A stretch of 64,000 bases of DNA from Ligustrum vulgare (Eukaryota; Streptophyta; Magnoliopsida; Lamiales; Oleaceae), in contig OY743190.1 of assembly GCA_963555705.1 (NCBI GenBank), forward strand, positions 35,198,929 to 35,262,928, read 5' to 3'. The notes beneath the pieces were generated by a model. The model did no database searches and was not told the DNA's origin. It worked only from the letters and a program-made list of their open reading frames with translations. Below are positions 41,105-52,689 of this stretch, piece after piece (the stretch's first letter is position 1; each line of letters begins with the position of its first letter). The position numbers were made by a program, and so were the translations under genes.

Positions 41105-43530
41105 TTTGGAAAAAATAAGTCAATTAATAGCAACTAAAACCAAAAGAGACGAAACATGTTTTCCATGCATGGTGGAAAATATTTTCTCAATTATATCCAA
41201 AGAAAATATTTTCCTTATTTTCAAGGAAAATCACAAAAATTGAGATAAGATATAAAATATTTTCTATGACATAAAAGGTAATCAAACACAACAAAATGTG
41301 GCAAGGCAAATATAGACGTGTCAAACACGGCGTAAGGTGTGAGCTATTTCCAGCTTTTCATATATAAGTCATAACTATTAGTGGCCCAGAGTCAGTCACT
41401 TACTTTGCTTCTACTTGAGTTTCTTGAGGAAGATAAATTAAGGGCATGTTTGTGATCACTTTTGACAAACCAAAAACACTATGTTGTGAGCTATTTCCAA
41501 CTCTTCGTAAGCCATAAGGAGTCGGCCACTACAAGTTCGTTTGACAGGACTTCTATTTTTACTTTTGCTTTTTGAAGAAAAGTTTCTTGAGGAAGAAACA
41601 TTGTTTTTGAAAAAACCAAAAGCTATTTTTGATATCCAAAAACTGTTTTTTAGAAATTAATTTTGAAACAAAAATTGAGGTAAATTTTTCAGGAAACTCT
41701 TCTACGTGATGCAAAAGTCGTGTTAAAAGGACTTCCAATAACATGTTCAAATGCCACTTTTGACTTTTGAAAAGTTGCAAAATGGGCCTTCATTTACAAG
41801 GTAGGCAATGGCAGATGGCTTTACCCCTCCTTTTAAAAACTAATAAGAAATGCCAAAATAATGCTAAAATAAATTTGTTTATAAAGTATACAATTTTTAA
41901 AATTATTTTTTAACTACATATATTTTCTTTCTGCAATTTTTAAGAATTTCTTACTTCAAAATCATAAATAAACTAATTTATAAATCAAACAATATTACCA
42001 AAAAATAAAAATTTTGTGGTGGACCCTGCCATAGTGGACCCCGCCCCCTCCATATGAGGGGGCGGTGATTGTAGCATCACCCAAGAAACATTGTTGCTGG
42101 AAAAACTTGCGCTAGTATTATAGTGGGCTTCGCTCGCATCCATTGCCCACCTGCCCAGTGGTCCATGGACATTTTTACTGTGCCCTTGTGAAACCTTGTA
42201 CCAAACAAAGGCTAAGAAACATTGTTGCTGGAAAAACTTGCACTAATATTATGGCAGAGAGACGGTTGTTTCTTCTTAAACTTTTCTAAAAGAGAGATAC
42301 ATAGTAAGAGTGTGTTCGGCGGCTCATTAATGAGAAGAGAAAAAAAAATTTGGTGTTTTCGAGGTAAAATATGTGGTTAAAAATTAGAGAGAGAAAATGT
42401 GTATGATTAAAAAGTGATTTAAAAAATTGTGTAATTTAAATTGGAGTTTAAACTCCAATTTAATGGAGCCGCCGAATAGGGTATCAATATTATTCCTCTA
42501 ATTTATCTTTGCTTCTTCAGCATACAATAATTTATATTTGTCAATGATAAGTTATCTTGATGATTAAGACTAAGGGCGACTAAGGGCTCTGTCGTGGTGG
42601 TTGCGCCATTCTTTACCAAGTCCACAGACTTGGGTGCGAGTCTCGAAGGGTGGGTATTGGGGGTGAGTTTAAATTTAGGTTTACAAATCGTTCTTTTACA
42701 CAATGATTACAATTTATAAACAACATAATTTTTCAAATTACTTTTTAATCACATATATTTTCTCTCTCTAATTTTCAATCACACATCTTACCTAGAAAAC
42801 ACAAAAAAAAAAAAAAAAAAAAATCTGACAAAGTTGCCGATTTGTCAAAAAAAAAAAAAAAGTTACCCAGATGATTTGTATAAAATATTAAAATCCATAT
42901 GCAGCTGACTGAACTGCATTTTCCTTTTTCTCGCACTGATGACGTACCATCTTGTGCAAAGCCAAAAAAATGACACAGAAAAAAATGAAATAGAAGTACG
43001 TTGAGGATTTGATGTTTGATCCATTTGCAAGTCAAAAATTGAGCATTTTTTAAACAAAAAACGAGAAAGCAAAACTTCATATTAAAGAAAAATTAAGGTA
43101 GATCTTACGCAAGAATCCATTTTCCATTGAGCAAAGTCAAAGCCTCTGTGGGAGCCGGAGTTGGATTTTTCGCCTCAAGCTGTGTGATTAGCTCGACAAT
43201 TTCCGCCCTCGTATCACTACTGCCGCTCAATCCTCTATTTGTACCGTTGAATGAGTCCACTAATAGTTTCTTCAGCTTCTCAATTTCCATTGGTTCCTTT
43301 GGTGGTGGCTCGACTAGCATAGCTGCTCCTGATTCTTTTGGATCCTTCTCTGGACCCCTCTTGCCTGGAAGCACCGCCGTGAGTGCATAATTTCTCTTCG
43401 ACTTCTGCACCAGATTTTTTCCCGAGAAATTGATCGAATTAATCGGAGACGAAGCAAACAATTTGGAGTTCTGAGAGGTTATTTGAAGTGCTTTACACGG
43501 TAATCGACACAGTGAAGAGATTGACGCCAT
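39671..43530 (-). CDS. FBN: plastid-lipid-associated protein / fibrillin (FBN1/2-type), 3 exons
   Basis: Fibrillins coat plastoglobules and thylakoids in plastids and help in lipid storage and stress tolerance. Exon 1 is 43530-43109, exon 2 40405-40207 and exon 3 39985-39671. All introns are GT-AG; phases match, and the 936 bases give 311 codons with one terminal TAG (39671-39673). The usual family length is about 310-330. Residues 1 to about 55 are Ser/Asn/Lys-rich with few acids, a chloroplast transit peptide. Mature blocks: [104 protein letters not shown] and the C terminus [20 protein letters not shown]. These are the PAP/fibrillin signatures. ATG at 43530 (ATGGCG context) is preferred over 43536. 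No lesion was seen. FBN1 versus FBN2 subgroup is not decided. Confidence 0.93.
40538..40711. mobile_element. Tourist-like MITE remnant in intron 1
   Basis: Left end GAGTCTGTTTGGTAATGGT and right end ACCATTATCGAACAAATC are imperfect inverted copies. The left end matches the MITE at 4398. No clean 3-bp duplication was found. Confidence 0.55.
41061..41104. repeat. (AAT)n microsatellite
   Basis: About 14 uninterrupted AAT units in fibrillin intron 1. Confidence 0.95.
42311..42482. mobile_element. small inverted-repeat MITE in intron 1
   Basis: TTCGGCGGCTCATTAA on the left and TTAATGGAGCCGCCGAA on the right are inverted copies about 130 bp apart. The inner sequence carries ATGTGGTTAAAAATTAGAGA, a core shared with other MITE-like copies in the window. 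The duplication could not be fixed. Confidence 0.6.
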
Positions 43531-43741
43531 TATCATCAAAATAAAAACAAAAGAAAGAAACGAAAATTGCCTTCCCGAACCAATGGCCTTGGACGTGATC
43601 GGTTCGGGCCCTCAGGGTGTGCGCTACACTTTTTTTTTTTTTAAGAAAAGAAAATTGCCTTCTGACTTCAGTTATGTAGCTGGACCTAAAAGACATAGCC
43701 TCGCCCCTGTAATTTAAAATGATCTTTGTTAGGTACGCCCC

Positions 43742-43764
43742 GGGGGGGAGGGGGGGGGGGGGGG
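43742..43764. promoter_or_regulatory. poly-G tract upstream of the fibrillin start
   Basis: G7-A-G15 on the plus strand (poly-C on the gene's coding strand), about 210 bp upstream of the fibrillin ATG. It could form a G-quadruplex on the template strand. No TATA box was seen nearby. A role is not shown by the sequence, and run length may vary or be misread. Confidence 0.5.
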
Positions 43765-43920
43765 CATCTTCGGGTTTTCCAGTTTTGGTTGGCCCATTGT
43801 AGAGTGCTATGTTTAGAAGGAGAGGGAAAAGCTCTGATTGGCTTTGCAGTTTGGCCAATCACAAGTGATGGGTGAATATTGGATATCAGGTCTGACACCC
43901 TCAATTGGGGTGACAAATGT

Positions 43921-44758
43921 TATTGATGACAAAAAAAATATGTTGGTTAGAGCAGTTCGGGTTCGACTCGTAAAAATTCGAGCTAAGCCTACTCATGGCT
44001 TGGAAAGCTCAAATCGAGCCTCAAATTTAATTCATGACTCGAGCCTAAGTCAGCCCGTCAGCCATACTGGCCACTTTGGCCCATTGTTGCAATGCAATAG
44101 CAACTTTTGAAACACGCAATCTTTAAAAAAAATAAAAATCGTTCAATATATTATTTTTTTGCTTTCTCATTCAGATAATAAAGCAATTTTTTAAAATTTA
44201 AATTGAAATACATTTTTTATTTTTAGTTGTCTATAAATACCATATTAATTCTTATGTTTACAAAAAGTTGTACACGAAATATTTTATTCGGATACAATTT
44301 TAATTCCGTCTAAATTGATTCTAGTCGATATCTAACAAAAAAAAAAAAAAAAAAAAAGAGGAGAGTTGTAACATTTATTGAATATACAATTAGTATAAAA
44401 TTTACAAAATCTATATTTAAATCTCGATTGCACTTAAAAGTTATTTTTGATATTTGTACTACATTTATTACATTATGTGTATTATTTTTCAAATAAAACA
44501 CACTTGTATTGTAATTTGTACTTGAAATATAATTATATTAAAAAATAAAATAAAAAATTAAGCCAACCCGGCTTAGCACAGCTTGGCTCGTAGAAGCCTG
44601 AGCCGAAAGCTCGAGTTGAGCCTAAAAAAATATAGTCAAGCTTTAGCTAGCTCGGTTCGATTCGAGGCCTCGAGCAAAAAAAAAAAACTCGATCCCAAAA
44701 AACTCGACCTTGATCTTTGGCTCGCGAGCCGACTTGACACAGCTCGTTAACATCCCTA
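43921..44758. mobile_element. hAT-type element upstream of the fibrillin gene (TAGGGATG family)
   Basis: Right end GTTAACATCCCTA is the complement of TAGGGATGTTAAC. Left end TATTGATGACAA is diverged. 8-bp duplications ACAAATGT (43913-43920) and ACAAATGC (44759-44766) differ at one base. The interior carries CTCGAGC/GAGCC-type words at both ends, as in 27301-27746. 838 bp, no transposase. Confidence 0.78.
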
Positions 44759-44766
44759 ACAAATGC

Positions 44767-45331
44767 CATAGTGGGTATCCTATAAAATTTCCCTTGGTGA
44801 ATTTTAACAAACTTGAAATAGAAACTATAACCACTTGATCTATGAATTAGTTTATTTATATTTTTAAGATAAGATGTGTGGTTGTAAAGAAGAAAATGTG
44901 TGTAATTAAATAGTGATTTGAAAATTTGTATAATTTATAAATTGGTTTATAAAAAAAAAGAATGCTTTTACCAAACAAAGGCTAAATCGACTGATTAAAT
45001 TTTCTCCCATCATTTTTTAATTTTCAAAAAAATGACTTAATGAAATGTTGTCACGTCAATATAGTGACGTAGCAGCATTTCGTTGGTCCTTTTTAAAAAA
45101 AATAAAAATAAAAAAAATTGTCAAATAAAATATTATCACGTTGCCATTTATAAACAAATTTTATGAATATATTTTACCAAACAAGGGCTAACAAGTAATT
45201 ACAAATTACCAAACAATCTAAAATATTATCTTAATTGGCTCCATTTGTAAACCGTTTATAAACGATTGTTTATAAATAGTAACGTGTCAATATTAGTATG
45301 TCCATTTTAAAATAAAATAAAATGGATTATG
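44767..45331. other. spacer with MITE-like debris
   Basis: Contains GATGTGTGGTTGTAAAG near 44876 and ACCAAACAAAGGCTAA near 44978 and (variant) 45178, words shared with MITE-like sequence elsewhere in the window. No gene. Confidence 0.5.
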
Positions 45332-45336
45332 ATACT

Positions 45337-46007
45337 TGTTAAATTCGGACTCAAAGAAAGGTACAGTGATCTACCAGCGAAGGCCCAATAGTGACCCAAC
45401 GGACCTTGACTCACAACTAAGGCCTAAGATATCACCTTGGGATGAATGCCGAGGTGGTACGTCAAGCAAACCTCTTTAGCCGACCCGGTTAACGCCAAGC
45501 CGATGTGTTTTATACTCAGCCGGGGCGCTTTATGGCGTTGACCAGAAGATAGATGAAGTCAGTGATGGGACACTGCATTTACCAAGACGTGACAGGCGCC
45601 ATCCCCTACGAAATGTAGCAATGATTACGGTTGAAAAGCAAGGTTGTCACATCCATTAGTTAGGGTGATGACAAGTTTAAAGCATAACACGTGTCACAAT
45701 CTGAGAGAATTTCTCATTCTATAAATAGAGCAATCTTGCCTCCAAGGAAGGGGTTAGCAATTTAATACCTTTATCAATATACATTTCTCTCACTCCCTTT
45801 TCTCTTTTCTACACATTTATATCTCCCTCACCCAACATATATTTACCTAACAATGAGTACTGACTTTGGCATCGGAGTGCAAATGGGAGCCACCTCAGCC
45901 CCCTTTGCAAACTGATTGTTTGTCACAGTGCGCAGGAGAACTACGTGTTCAAGAGGGAGGAGCTGAGACGTGTTGGTCCAAGGTCCAGCCGGATTTTGTA
46001 GTCAACA
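45337..46007 (+). mobile_element. solo LTR, family A (plus sense)
   Basis: Begins TGTTAAATTCGGACTC and ends GTAGTCAACA. Perfect 5-bp duplications ATACT occur at 45332-45336 and 46008-46012. TATA-like TCTATAAATAGAG near 45718. Inverted relative of 7403-8089. 671 bp, no internal domain left. Confidence 0.94.
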
Positions 46008-46012
46008 ATACT

Positions 46013-47836
46013 TATACAATTTTTTTGTACAACTTTACTTAAAATGTATGAAGTGACAAATTATGATGTATTGATTTTAAAGATGATGTGATGTATGAAC
46101 TAACAGGATTGTGCCACATCAGTGTTGTAAATAAAAATTGTATAAAAAAGTTGTCCATGTATCATGAAATAGTGTGAAAGAGAATCTTGAACAATCGAAA
46201 TTATTGACTTTTCAAAATTGATTAATGAGATGTTTCATGTCGTTATTTATAAACAAAATCTATGATTTTTTTTTTTTTTTTTTTCAAAGAGTAATTGTTA
46301 TAATTTTTACTCATTAATGTTATAGTAGTTCAAAATTTTTTTATAACGCCAGAACATATATAGAATAAAGTATTTTGTATTTTTAAAAAATTTGTTAACT
46401 TAATAAATTTATTTTATTAATTCAATAGTTTGAGAGAAGAAGATAATACGCACAACAAAAAAATCAACCCTTTAAAAGATAAAATATTTAATAAAAAATA
46501 TAATTTAAAATATTAAATAGTATTTAAAACATCCCATAAAATAGATAGAGCGCTATTTATTATCTAAACTTAGGATATTTTTCCGTTAAGTTATATATAA
46601 CAACATATTTATAATTTTTTTAACAAGTGAACATTTGAATTTGTAAAACACTGTATGCAGAGTGTAATTAACCTCATATACATTGTATTTTGTTGAAAAG
46701 AAATTTAAAAAAAAAAAAAGAAGAGAGATTTAATTAAAATTTTCATCTAATGTCAAATGTGTTAATGCCTAAATCGATGCTGGATAACGTTATTGGTTAA
46801 AATTACTTCTTCTTTTTTTCCTGATTTTCTTGACTTGAACAATTACTATATTTCTATAAAATCTCATTCTTTACATTCAAACGCATTTTTAACAATTGTG
46901 ATATGTTTATGAAAAATTGGGTAATTTGCCTTCCAACTAATTTAGATTTGGAAAGTTATACTTATGCGGTGGACCGATTATAATCTTGGATTTATATTTT
47001 AATTTGATTTTGAAGTTTCCACACGTAAATAATTTATTATTTTATTAGTAACTTCCAAGCTGACCCTTAAAAGTATTAATTTAAGTATGTATAAATTATA
47101 TGCAAGGATATTTTCGTCCTAAAACATATTTATTCCACCAAGACCTATGCACATGTTTGGCTTAAGATAAATATTAATTTTTTAGTAATTTTTCATAAAA
47201 GTTGACGAAATATATAGTTCAAAAATTGTTGAACTTAGAATAGATTAAACAATTTAACCAACCAAGTATAATATTTCAGAGTGTGCATGGGTATGGAAGT
47301 AAATAAAGTATATATTATTAACCATAATATATAACATGGATAAAAAAGACTTGTAAATTCTAGTATGAGAATTTTGATGTATAGAGAATGAACGATAAAA
47401 CACAAAATTGGTTTTTAACGAGTTCTATCTGTAATACAGTATTTGTGCTAATTATAATTCAATGGTTTTCTTCTTTATTTATTAATAATTTGAAATATTA
47501 AACATAATTGATTTCTTTTATGGATTAGTTAACCCCCGGCCACTTGACAAAGCTTTAAGATTATAACTTGTGAATCTCATTAAATATGTTACTAAATATT
47601 TTCTAGAAAATAAGTTCTTTAATGAGATTCACAAGTTATTTTCTAAAAAATTAATTTTCCAGAAACTATGCAAAGAACTTATTTTACATAATTTTGAACA
47701 ATAAAAACATGCTTAATATAATTATTATTCTTGGTCTTCTTTTGAGCTTAAAATTTACATCAAATATGTCACGAGTTCAGTTTGCTCCTAAAATGAACAT
47801 GATCTTTCAAATGAAGGATCGGGTTTTAGAACTCAA
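46013..47836. other. AT-rich spacer
   Basis: No coding frame or element end recognised. T run near 46269 and A run near 46709. Contains the hairpin listed separately. Confidence 0.55.
47564..47638. repeat. perfect 20-bp inverted repeat (hairpin)
   Basis: TAACTTGTGAATCTCATTAA (47564-47583) and its exact complement (47619-47638) are separated by 35 bp. The loop itself contains the palindrome ATTTTCTAGAAAAT. It could be the core of a tiny MITE or a cruciform. Confidence 0.8.
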
Positions 47837-48011
47837 CTAGTATATACCCGTACGATGCAGGGATAACATTATGATTATATTTGTTTGTAATTGAAAAATG
47901 TCAATGAACAAAGTGTCATAATAAAGTGATGAACACAAAGAAATATAATTGGATTTTGAAAATTAAAAATGACATTATTTCAAGTTCTAAATTAAGCAAT
48001 AAATAAGGACA

Positions 48012-48013
<2 letters not shown>

Positions 48014-48084
<71 letters not shown>
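48014..48084. repeat. (AAT)n microsatellite
   Basis: About 23 AAT units just inside the Helitron 3' end. Confidence 0.95.
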
Positions 48085-48085
<1 letters not shown>

Positions 48086-48122
48086 TATCTTCTAATCAAG
48101 TTGCACTCATAAATGCTGTTAA

Positions 48123-48420
48123 CTATTTTGTTTCTTCAAGATAATTTTCACTCGACATGGATTTGGATTTTCTAAAGCAAACAATGCTCTTTGTATGAGC
48201 GTGCAAATATGAAGCAGCAGAAGCAACTATCTCATAAGTAGCATACGCATTTATCTGCTTCCGATTAGGCTTCTCCACCCCACTTTCTGCCATGACATTT
48301 CCTTCTGCAATCCGAGCTTCATCAGGTGTCGTCTTCTCTTCTTTTTGTAGGTCTTCAACCGATGCCTTCTCTTTCTCTCCTTTCAGTTCTTGTTCTTTCT
48401 TTTATATCGACGAAGTTACA
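48123..48420 (-). pseudogene. plastid lipase (PLIP)-like exon fragment
   Basis: The minus-strand frame reads KEQELKGEKEKASVEDLQKE, EKTTPDEARIAEGNVMAESG, VEKPNRKQINAYATYEIVAS, AASYLHAHTKSIV, then stops at TAG 48125-48123. It resembles the segment upstream of the lipase core in plant plastid galactolipases (PLIP2/3, Arabidopsis At1g02660 type), recalled from memory. These proteins release polyunsaturated acyl chains from plastid glycerolipids. No catalytic Ser motif is present. The upstream boundary (ATATAAAAG, about 48412) could be a splice acceptor. A partial exon in the Helitron's own sense. Confidence 0.7.
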
Positions 48421-48862
48421 AATCTTAGTCCATGAAATCTCAGAAGGTTCTTAGGCTGTGTACCACGACACACCAAAACAAACCGATAAGAAAATGTTCT
48501 AACTAAAAAACAAAAAGCAAACAATTGCTAAGCATAGCTACTCAATTTAACACTATAATTCCCGTTAATCAGGACCAAAACAATTTAATTAAGCAAGAAA
48601 CTTTCACAAAATCTCAGAAGAACAAAGCAAATTAGGTGGCCGGAGACCCAAATTGGAATCAAATCAAGTTGCGTTCTTCATAATAACAATGTATCTAGCA
48701 ACGAATCACATCGGCAATAGATGGCAGAGGTGTATCAAGATTCACAAAAAGGTCCAAGAAATTATACTAATTAATTAGCAAATGAGAATAGCCAATTTAC
48801 ATCAAAAAGATCTTCAACTTATAATCCCAGGGGAAAAATGTCACTACAACAAAAACAACCTA

Positions 48863-49316
48863 CAGCAACGCGCAAAAAATGTTGTCGTATGCCTTTTACA
48901 ACGTTCATGTGCATGTTGCAAATCGCAGTGTTGCCGTAGAGGGAAAGGATACGGCAACGTTTATTGCGTGTTGCAAAAGGATGGATTGCACGTTGCGGTA
49001 GACCTTTGGCAACGTTCACTGCGTGTTGCCGTAGACCTTTGACAACATTCATTGCGCGTTGCCGTTTATACTTTTGGCAACGTTCATTGTGTGTTGCGGT
49101 AAACCTTTAGCAACGTTCTTTGCGTGTTGCGGTAGATACTTTTGGCAACACTCATTGCGCGTCGCCGTTGATACTTTTTGCAACACTCGTTGTGCGTTGC
49201 CGTTGATACTTTTTGCAACACTCGTTGTGCGTTGCCGTTGATACTTTTGGCAACACTCATTGCGCGTTGCCGTTGATACGTTTGGCAACACTCTTTGCTT
49301 GTTGCCGTTGATCTTA
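48863..49316. repeat. CACTA left subterminal array, ~35-bp units
   Basis: About eleven units of the form GCAAC(G/A)(T/C)TCATTGCGCGTTGC plus CGTTGATACTTTTG, spaced 34-36 bp in the right half. Each unit contains a GCAAC/GTTGC inverted pair. The 122-codon minus-strand frame 49417-49049 (repeating ATRNECCQKY-type text) follows the repeats and is not believed to be a protein. Confidence 0.9.
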
Positions 49317-49789
49317 AACATTTTTTTTTTTAATTTTTGTAAATCAATATAGATAATTCCACTAATAACCAACAAATTTCTCAAACATATATGTAATATA
49401 TAATATATGAAACACACGTGCTATAAAAATAAATCAATTATTCAAAATAAATACTTAACAAAAATTACGGTACTTTGTTCTCCTACATTAAAACAAAATC
49501 TGCAATAAAAGTTTTTCACCTATTTGATTACACATCTAAAGTTTGATATTTACTATCTCTCTAAATGGCAATAGTATCTCTAGCAGACCAACAACCATAC
49601 AAAAAGAAGCTACTATAACCATTTTCAACACGAATCATCATTGAAGATGAGTACTTCCTGACTTCTGAAGTCTAGCTCGAACTATGCCCATGACAAACCA
49701 TCTTGTGAGAGAACTACAAAATTGACTTTTACTTGCAAAAACATTATAAAAGTGTAATCATCATGACTACAACTGCACTGAATGCAAAA

Positions 49790-50060
49790 ATGTAGAAATA
49801 AATTATACTAAATATTAAAATTATCATTTTCTATTGTAAAACTTTACAGAAATTTGGAAAAAATCTCCCATATAAATTGGACTTAGCCAACTTATAGAGG
49901 GATATCACAACCACCATAATATTTTAAAAGATCAAACTAAAAACTAATTCATCATTAAACTACAATCAAGTCAATTCAATATACCAAATGTCCTAATTAT
50001 TTACATTCATTAATAAGGAATAACTTTTAAATCAAAATGTGGCCTTACGCTATGACCAAT
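49790..50060. repeat. segment inside the CACTA related to the solo LTR at 55110
   Basis: CATTTTCTATTGTAAAACTT followed by ATATAAATTGGACTTAGCC parallels the sequence at about 55195-55340 (TTTCTATTATAAAATTCTAC, ATAAATTGGACATAACC). Probably a fragment of the same LTR family. No ends found. Confidence 0.6.
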
Positions 50061-50268
50061 ACATTAAACATCATATTCGAAATAAATAATCAATTTCAAT
50101 GCACATTAGAAGGTCTTCTATCTTAATTGTTAAAATAAAGCGGCTAATAATGCTAATAACAATCTCAGAAGAAAAATAACAACAAAAATCCAAGATTGAG
50201 TGGAGGAGCTGACCCCAAAAGACATCATAATAGGAAAATAGCCCTTTTTTGAGACCCATTATTTGGGA

Positions 50269-50415
50269 AAAATTATGATTTGGAATAGTATTTTTGGAAG
50301 AATGTGTGGTTAAAAAATGTTTAAAAAGTAAAAAATGGTAGGCTTGACTAAAATAGATGGTTGAGATTGAGTGTTGAATAAATTTGGTTTACAAAAAATG
50401 GGGGCCAAGCAGGGG
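50269..50415. repeat. MITE-like remnant in the CACTA
   Basis: GAATGTGTGGTTAAAAAATG and GGTTGAGATTGAGTGTTG match words of the MITE at 4398-5680. Ends decayed. Confidence 0.45.
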
Positions 50416-52231
50416 CATAGTTTATAAGGGTCTTTAATTCTCTAGTTTAGGCACAACTAAATTTTAAAGAACTGCAAACAGGTACTTCTGCTTCAAATCA
50501 AAACAAATAAAATGCGGTAAATGCCACAAAGAAGTAGTAGTTTCTTAATTACAATTGAAGAATGAATTAAAATGCCACAAACTTAGGTCAAAACATTAAA
50601 TTTAGATCCAAAAAAATTTGCTTACTCATAGTTTTACAAAATTAAACTTTTAAATGCAAAACATAAAAGTTTAGTGCATGCTCATAGTTAAATACGTAAT
50701 GAATGAATAAAGGTTTTATGTCCCGATCTAAGTTTGTGACATTTTAATGTTTTGATCAAACGTTTTAAAAATATTATTTCTTCGTAAAAATTTAGTTTTT
50801 ATTTTAAAATAAATAAAAATATCCACACATTTGGAGCACAGAGGAAATTTGAAAAGGTCAACATAAAAAGAGGATATGGAAGCAGCATTTACCTCATCTA
50901 GGTCTCCACCTGCCAAAATGGAAACATAAACGTAAGAAAATAAACAATGCCTGGAAAGACCAAGTAGCAAACAACTGAAGTCAAAAACCCAAAGACCAAG
51001 TAGCAAACAGAGAAGTTTTACGAAAGTGGAAAATTATCCATGCATATTCAAGAGCCTAAACCACATAGCTACATGTTCGTATGCATTGGAATTATTCCAT
51101 CCAGCATGTTTGATCCTTCGATTTGTAAAGGGACAAAATAAGGAAAGTTTTCTTTTGCTTTGATAACTAAAATTTTTAGCACAAAAATGGCCTCAACCCA
51201 GTCATATTTCAAGAGAAATGTACAAAACACACCCACTGCAAAGTGTCTAATTACACTTTATATATATCATAATCCTAGAAATTCATGTTCTACTATTCAC
51301 GTGGGGTAACAAATAACACATTCTGTCATGTTTACGATCAAACAAAAATAGGAAAATGCATATAGGCCAATCAAAACGAATAGAATACAAACAAACAAAA
51401 GAAACAACAAAAGTCTATCTATTTAACTTGAGATTCTATCCATCTTATGTGAGTTGTAATTTTTGAATGCACAATGAATGAAGGCTAATAAAACCCACTG
51501 TCATACCGGGCATGTTACTTAAATTTTCCTATACTCATTGTTCTTAGAAATCATAAGATTCGACAAAGGATCACGACAAATGTTCACTTACAACAATATC
51601 ACACCATGTATATAATTGATCAGATGCCAGTTCAAAATACAAGTAGAAATTATTGAAACATTACATATATGCAAATTAAAAACTCAAAAAACCAATATAC
51701 CTCAACCTGATGTTAAAACCACAACCTTGTGAGAAAACAGATCAAGGTCCCTATTCTCCCTAATGATTTCCAAATTCCCTTAATAAGCAGATTTATCGAG
51801 GTCCCCAGAAAGCCCACTATTAATTTCTGAAACAAATCGTATACAAAAGTATAACACAAACATTCGTTAGTTAATTGGATATTATACATCTTTGAGCATT
51901 AAAACCCAATATATAACCCAATCAATAAATAGATAAAGAAATAAAATTTCCAATTATTTTCTGGATGATAAGACTGTCAAACTACATGTAAATATTAGTG
52001 AAAATATTGAAAGGGTTAATGAATATATAAAATCAAAAGTAAAGAAAGGAATTAAAAGTGCAAGGATCCTTGATTGAGACGAAGTAAATACTCACCTGCT
52101 TGTCAAATTCTTTCCTTTTTAAGTAATTCAAAAAAAATCTTGATTAAAAAGATCCTTAGCAATCATGCATAAAGTCTGACCTGTTAATACATTGATGCTT
52201 TACTTTTTTTATCACACAAACTCTTACAAGC
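50416..52231. other. CACTA interior, no gene seen
   Basis: AT-rich sequence with only short open frames (for example 51006-50728) lacking family features. The internal region of an autonomous CACTA, with TNPD and TNPA, is not recognisable. Confidence 0.5.
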
Positions 52232-52274
52232 CTATACAACATCCTTCTGATCAAATGATAAAACTTTCAAAAGA

Positions 52275-52529
52275 CTAGAATAAAAGAAAAAGAGACCTGA
52301 ACGGCGAAGATCTGCGTCCAGAAAGCCTGTCTTCGATTTCTTCAACGGTAGACGATGGCGGCGTCTTGGATTCGGGTAGTCTTCGATGTAGCACGATGGC
52401 ATAGTCGGTGAAGAGCACGACATAGGGCCGTCCCTCGCCGGTAAATCCATATCCATGAGGAGAGAAATGGATAGAGAGGGGAGGAGGCGGGGATCTGTAA
52501 CGACGAAGAGGGAGATAAGGGGGATTCAT
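52275..52529 (-). other. unrecognised 84-codon frame near the CACTA right end
   Basis: Reads MNPPYLPLRRYRSPPPPLSI, then GEGRPYVVLFTDYAIVLHRR, ESKTPPSSTVEEIEDRLSGR. GC-rich compared with its surroundings, and followed upstream by leader-like sequence (GGGTTTCAAATCGAGAG on the plus strand). It could be the first exon of a captured gene or of the element's own gene. No family recognised. Confidence 0.3.
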
Positions 52530-52689
52530 TTGGTTTCAATTGAAGAGCCTGGGAGCGGAGGAGACGATGATATGTGAATGTGATTGTAGGGTTTCAAATC
52601 GAGAGTTTGTGGATAAGGGACATTTTGTAATTTAGCCCCCAATAATTTATAATTTAATCCCATAATTTTAGATAATATGAAGTTTTTCC

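Larger units (their letters stand above)
40406..43108 (-). other. fibrillin intron 1 (2.7 kb), filled with MITE and repeat debris
   Basis: Bounded by GTAAGA (43108-43103) and GCAG (40409-40406). It holds the MITE-like inverted repeat at 40538-40711, an (AAT)n microsatellite, a 39-bp direct repeat at about 42082 and 42211 (AAGAAACATTGTTGCTGGAA start), the inverted-repeat MITE at 42311-42482 and A/T runs. Open frames here (for example 41559-41780, 42503-42703) have no family features. Confidence 0.8.

Noticed and set aside
43127..43390. 87-codon plus-strand frame
   Set aside because: Antisense to fibrillin exon 1.
48863..49316. CRISPR-like array
   Set aside because: Units are contiguous with no unique spacers, in a plant CACTA terminal region.
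49049..49417. 122-codon repeat protein in the CACTA
   Set aside because: It is a translation of the 35-bp subterminal repeats; no start context or partner exon, and the array is explained as transposase-binding sequence.
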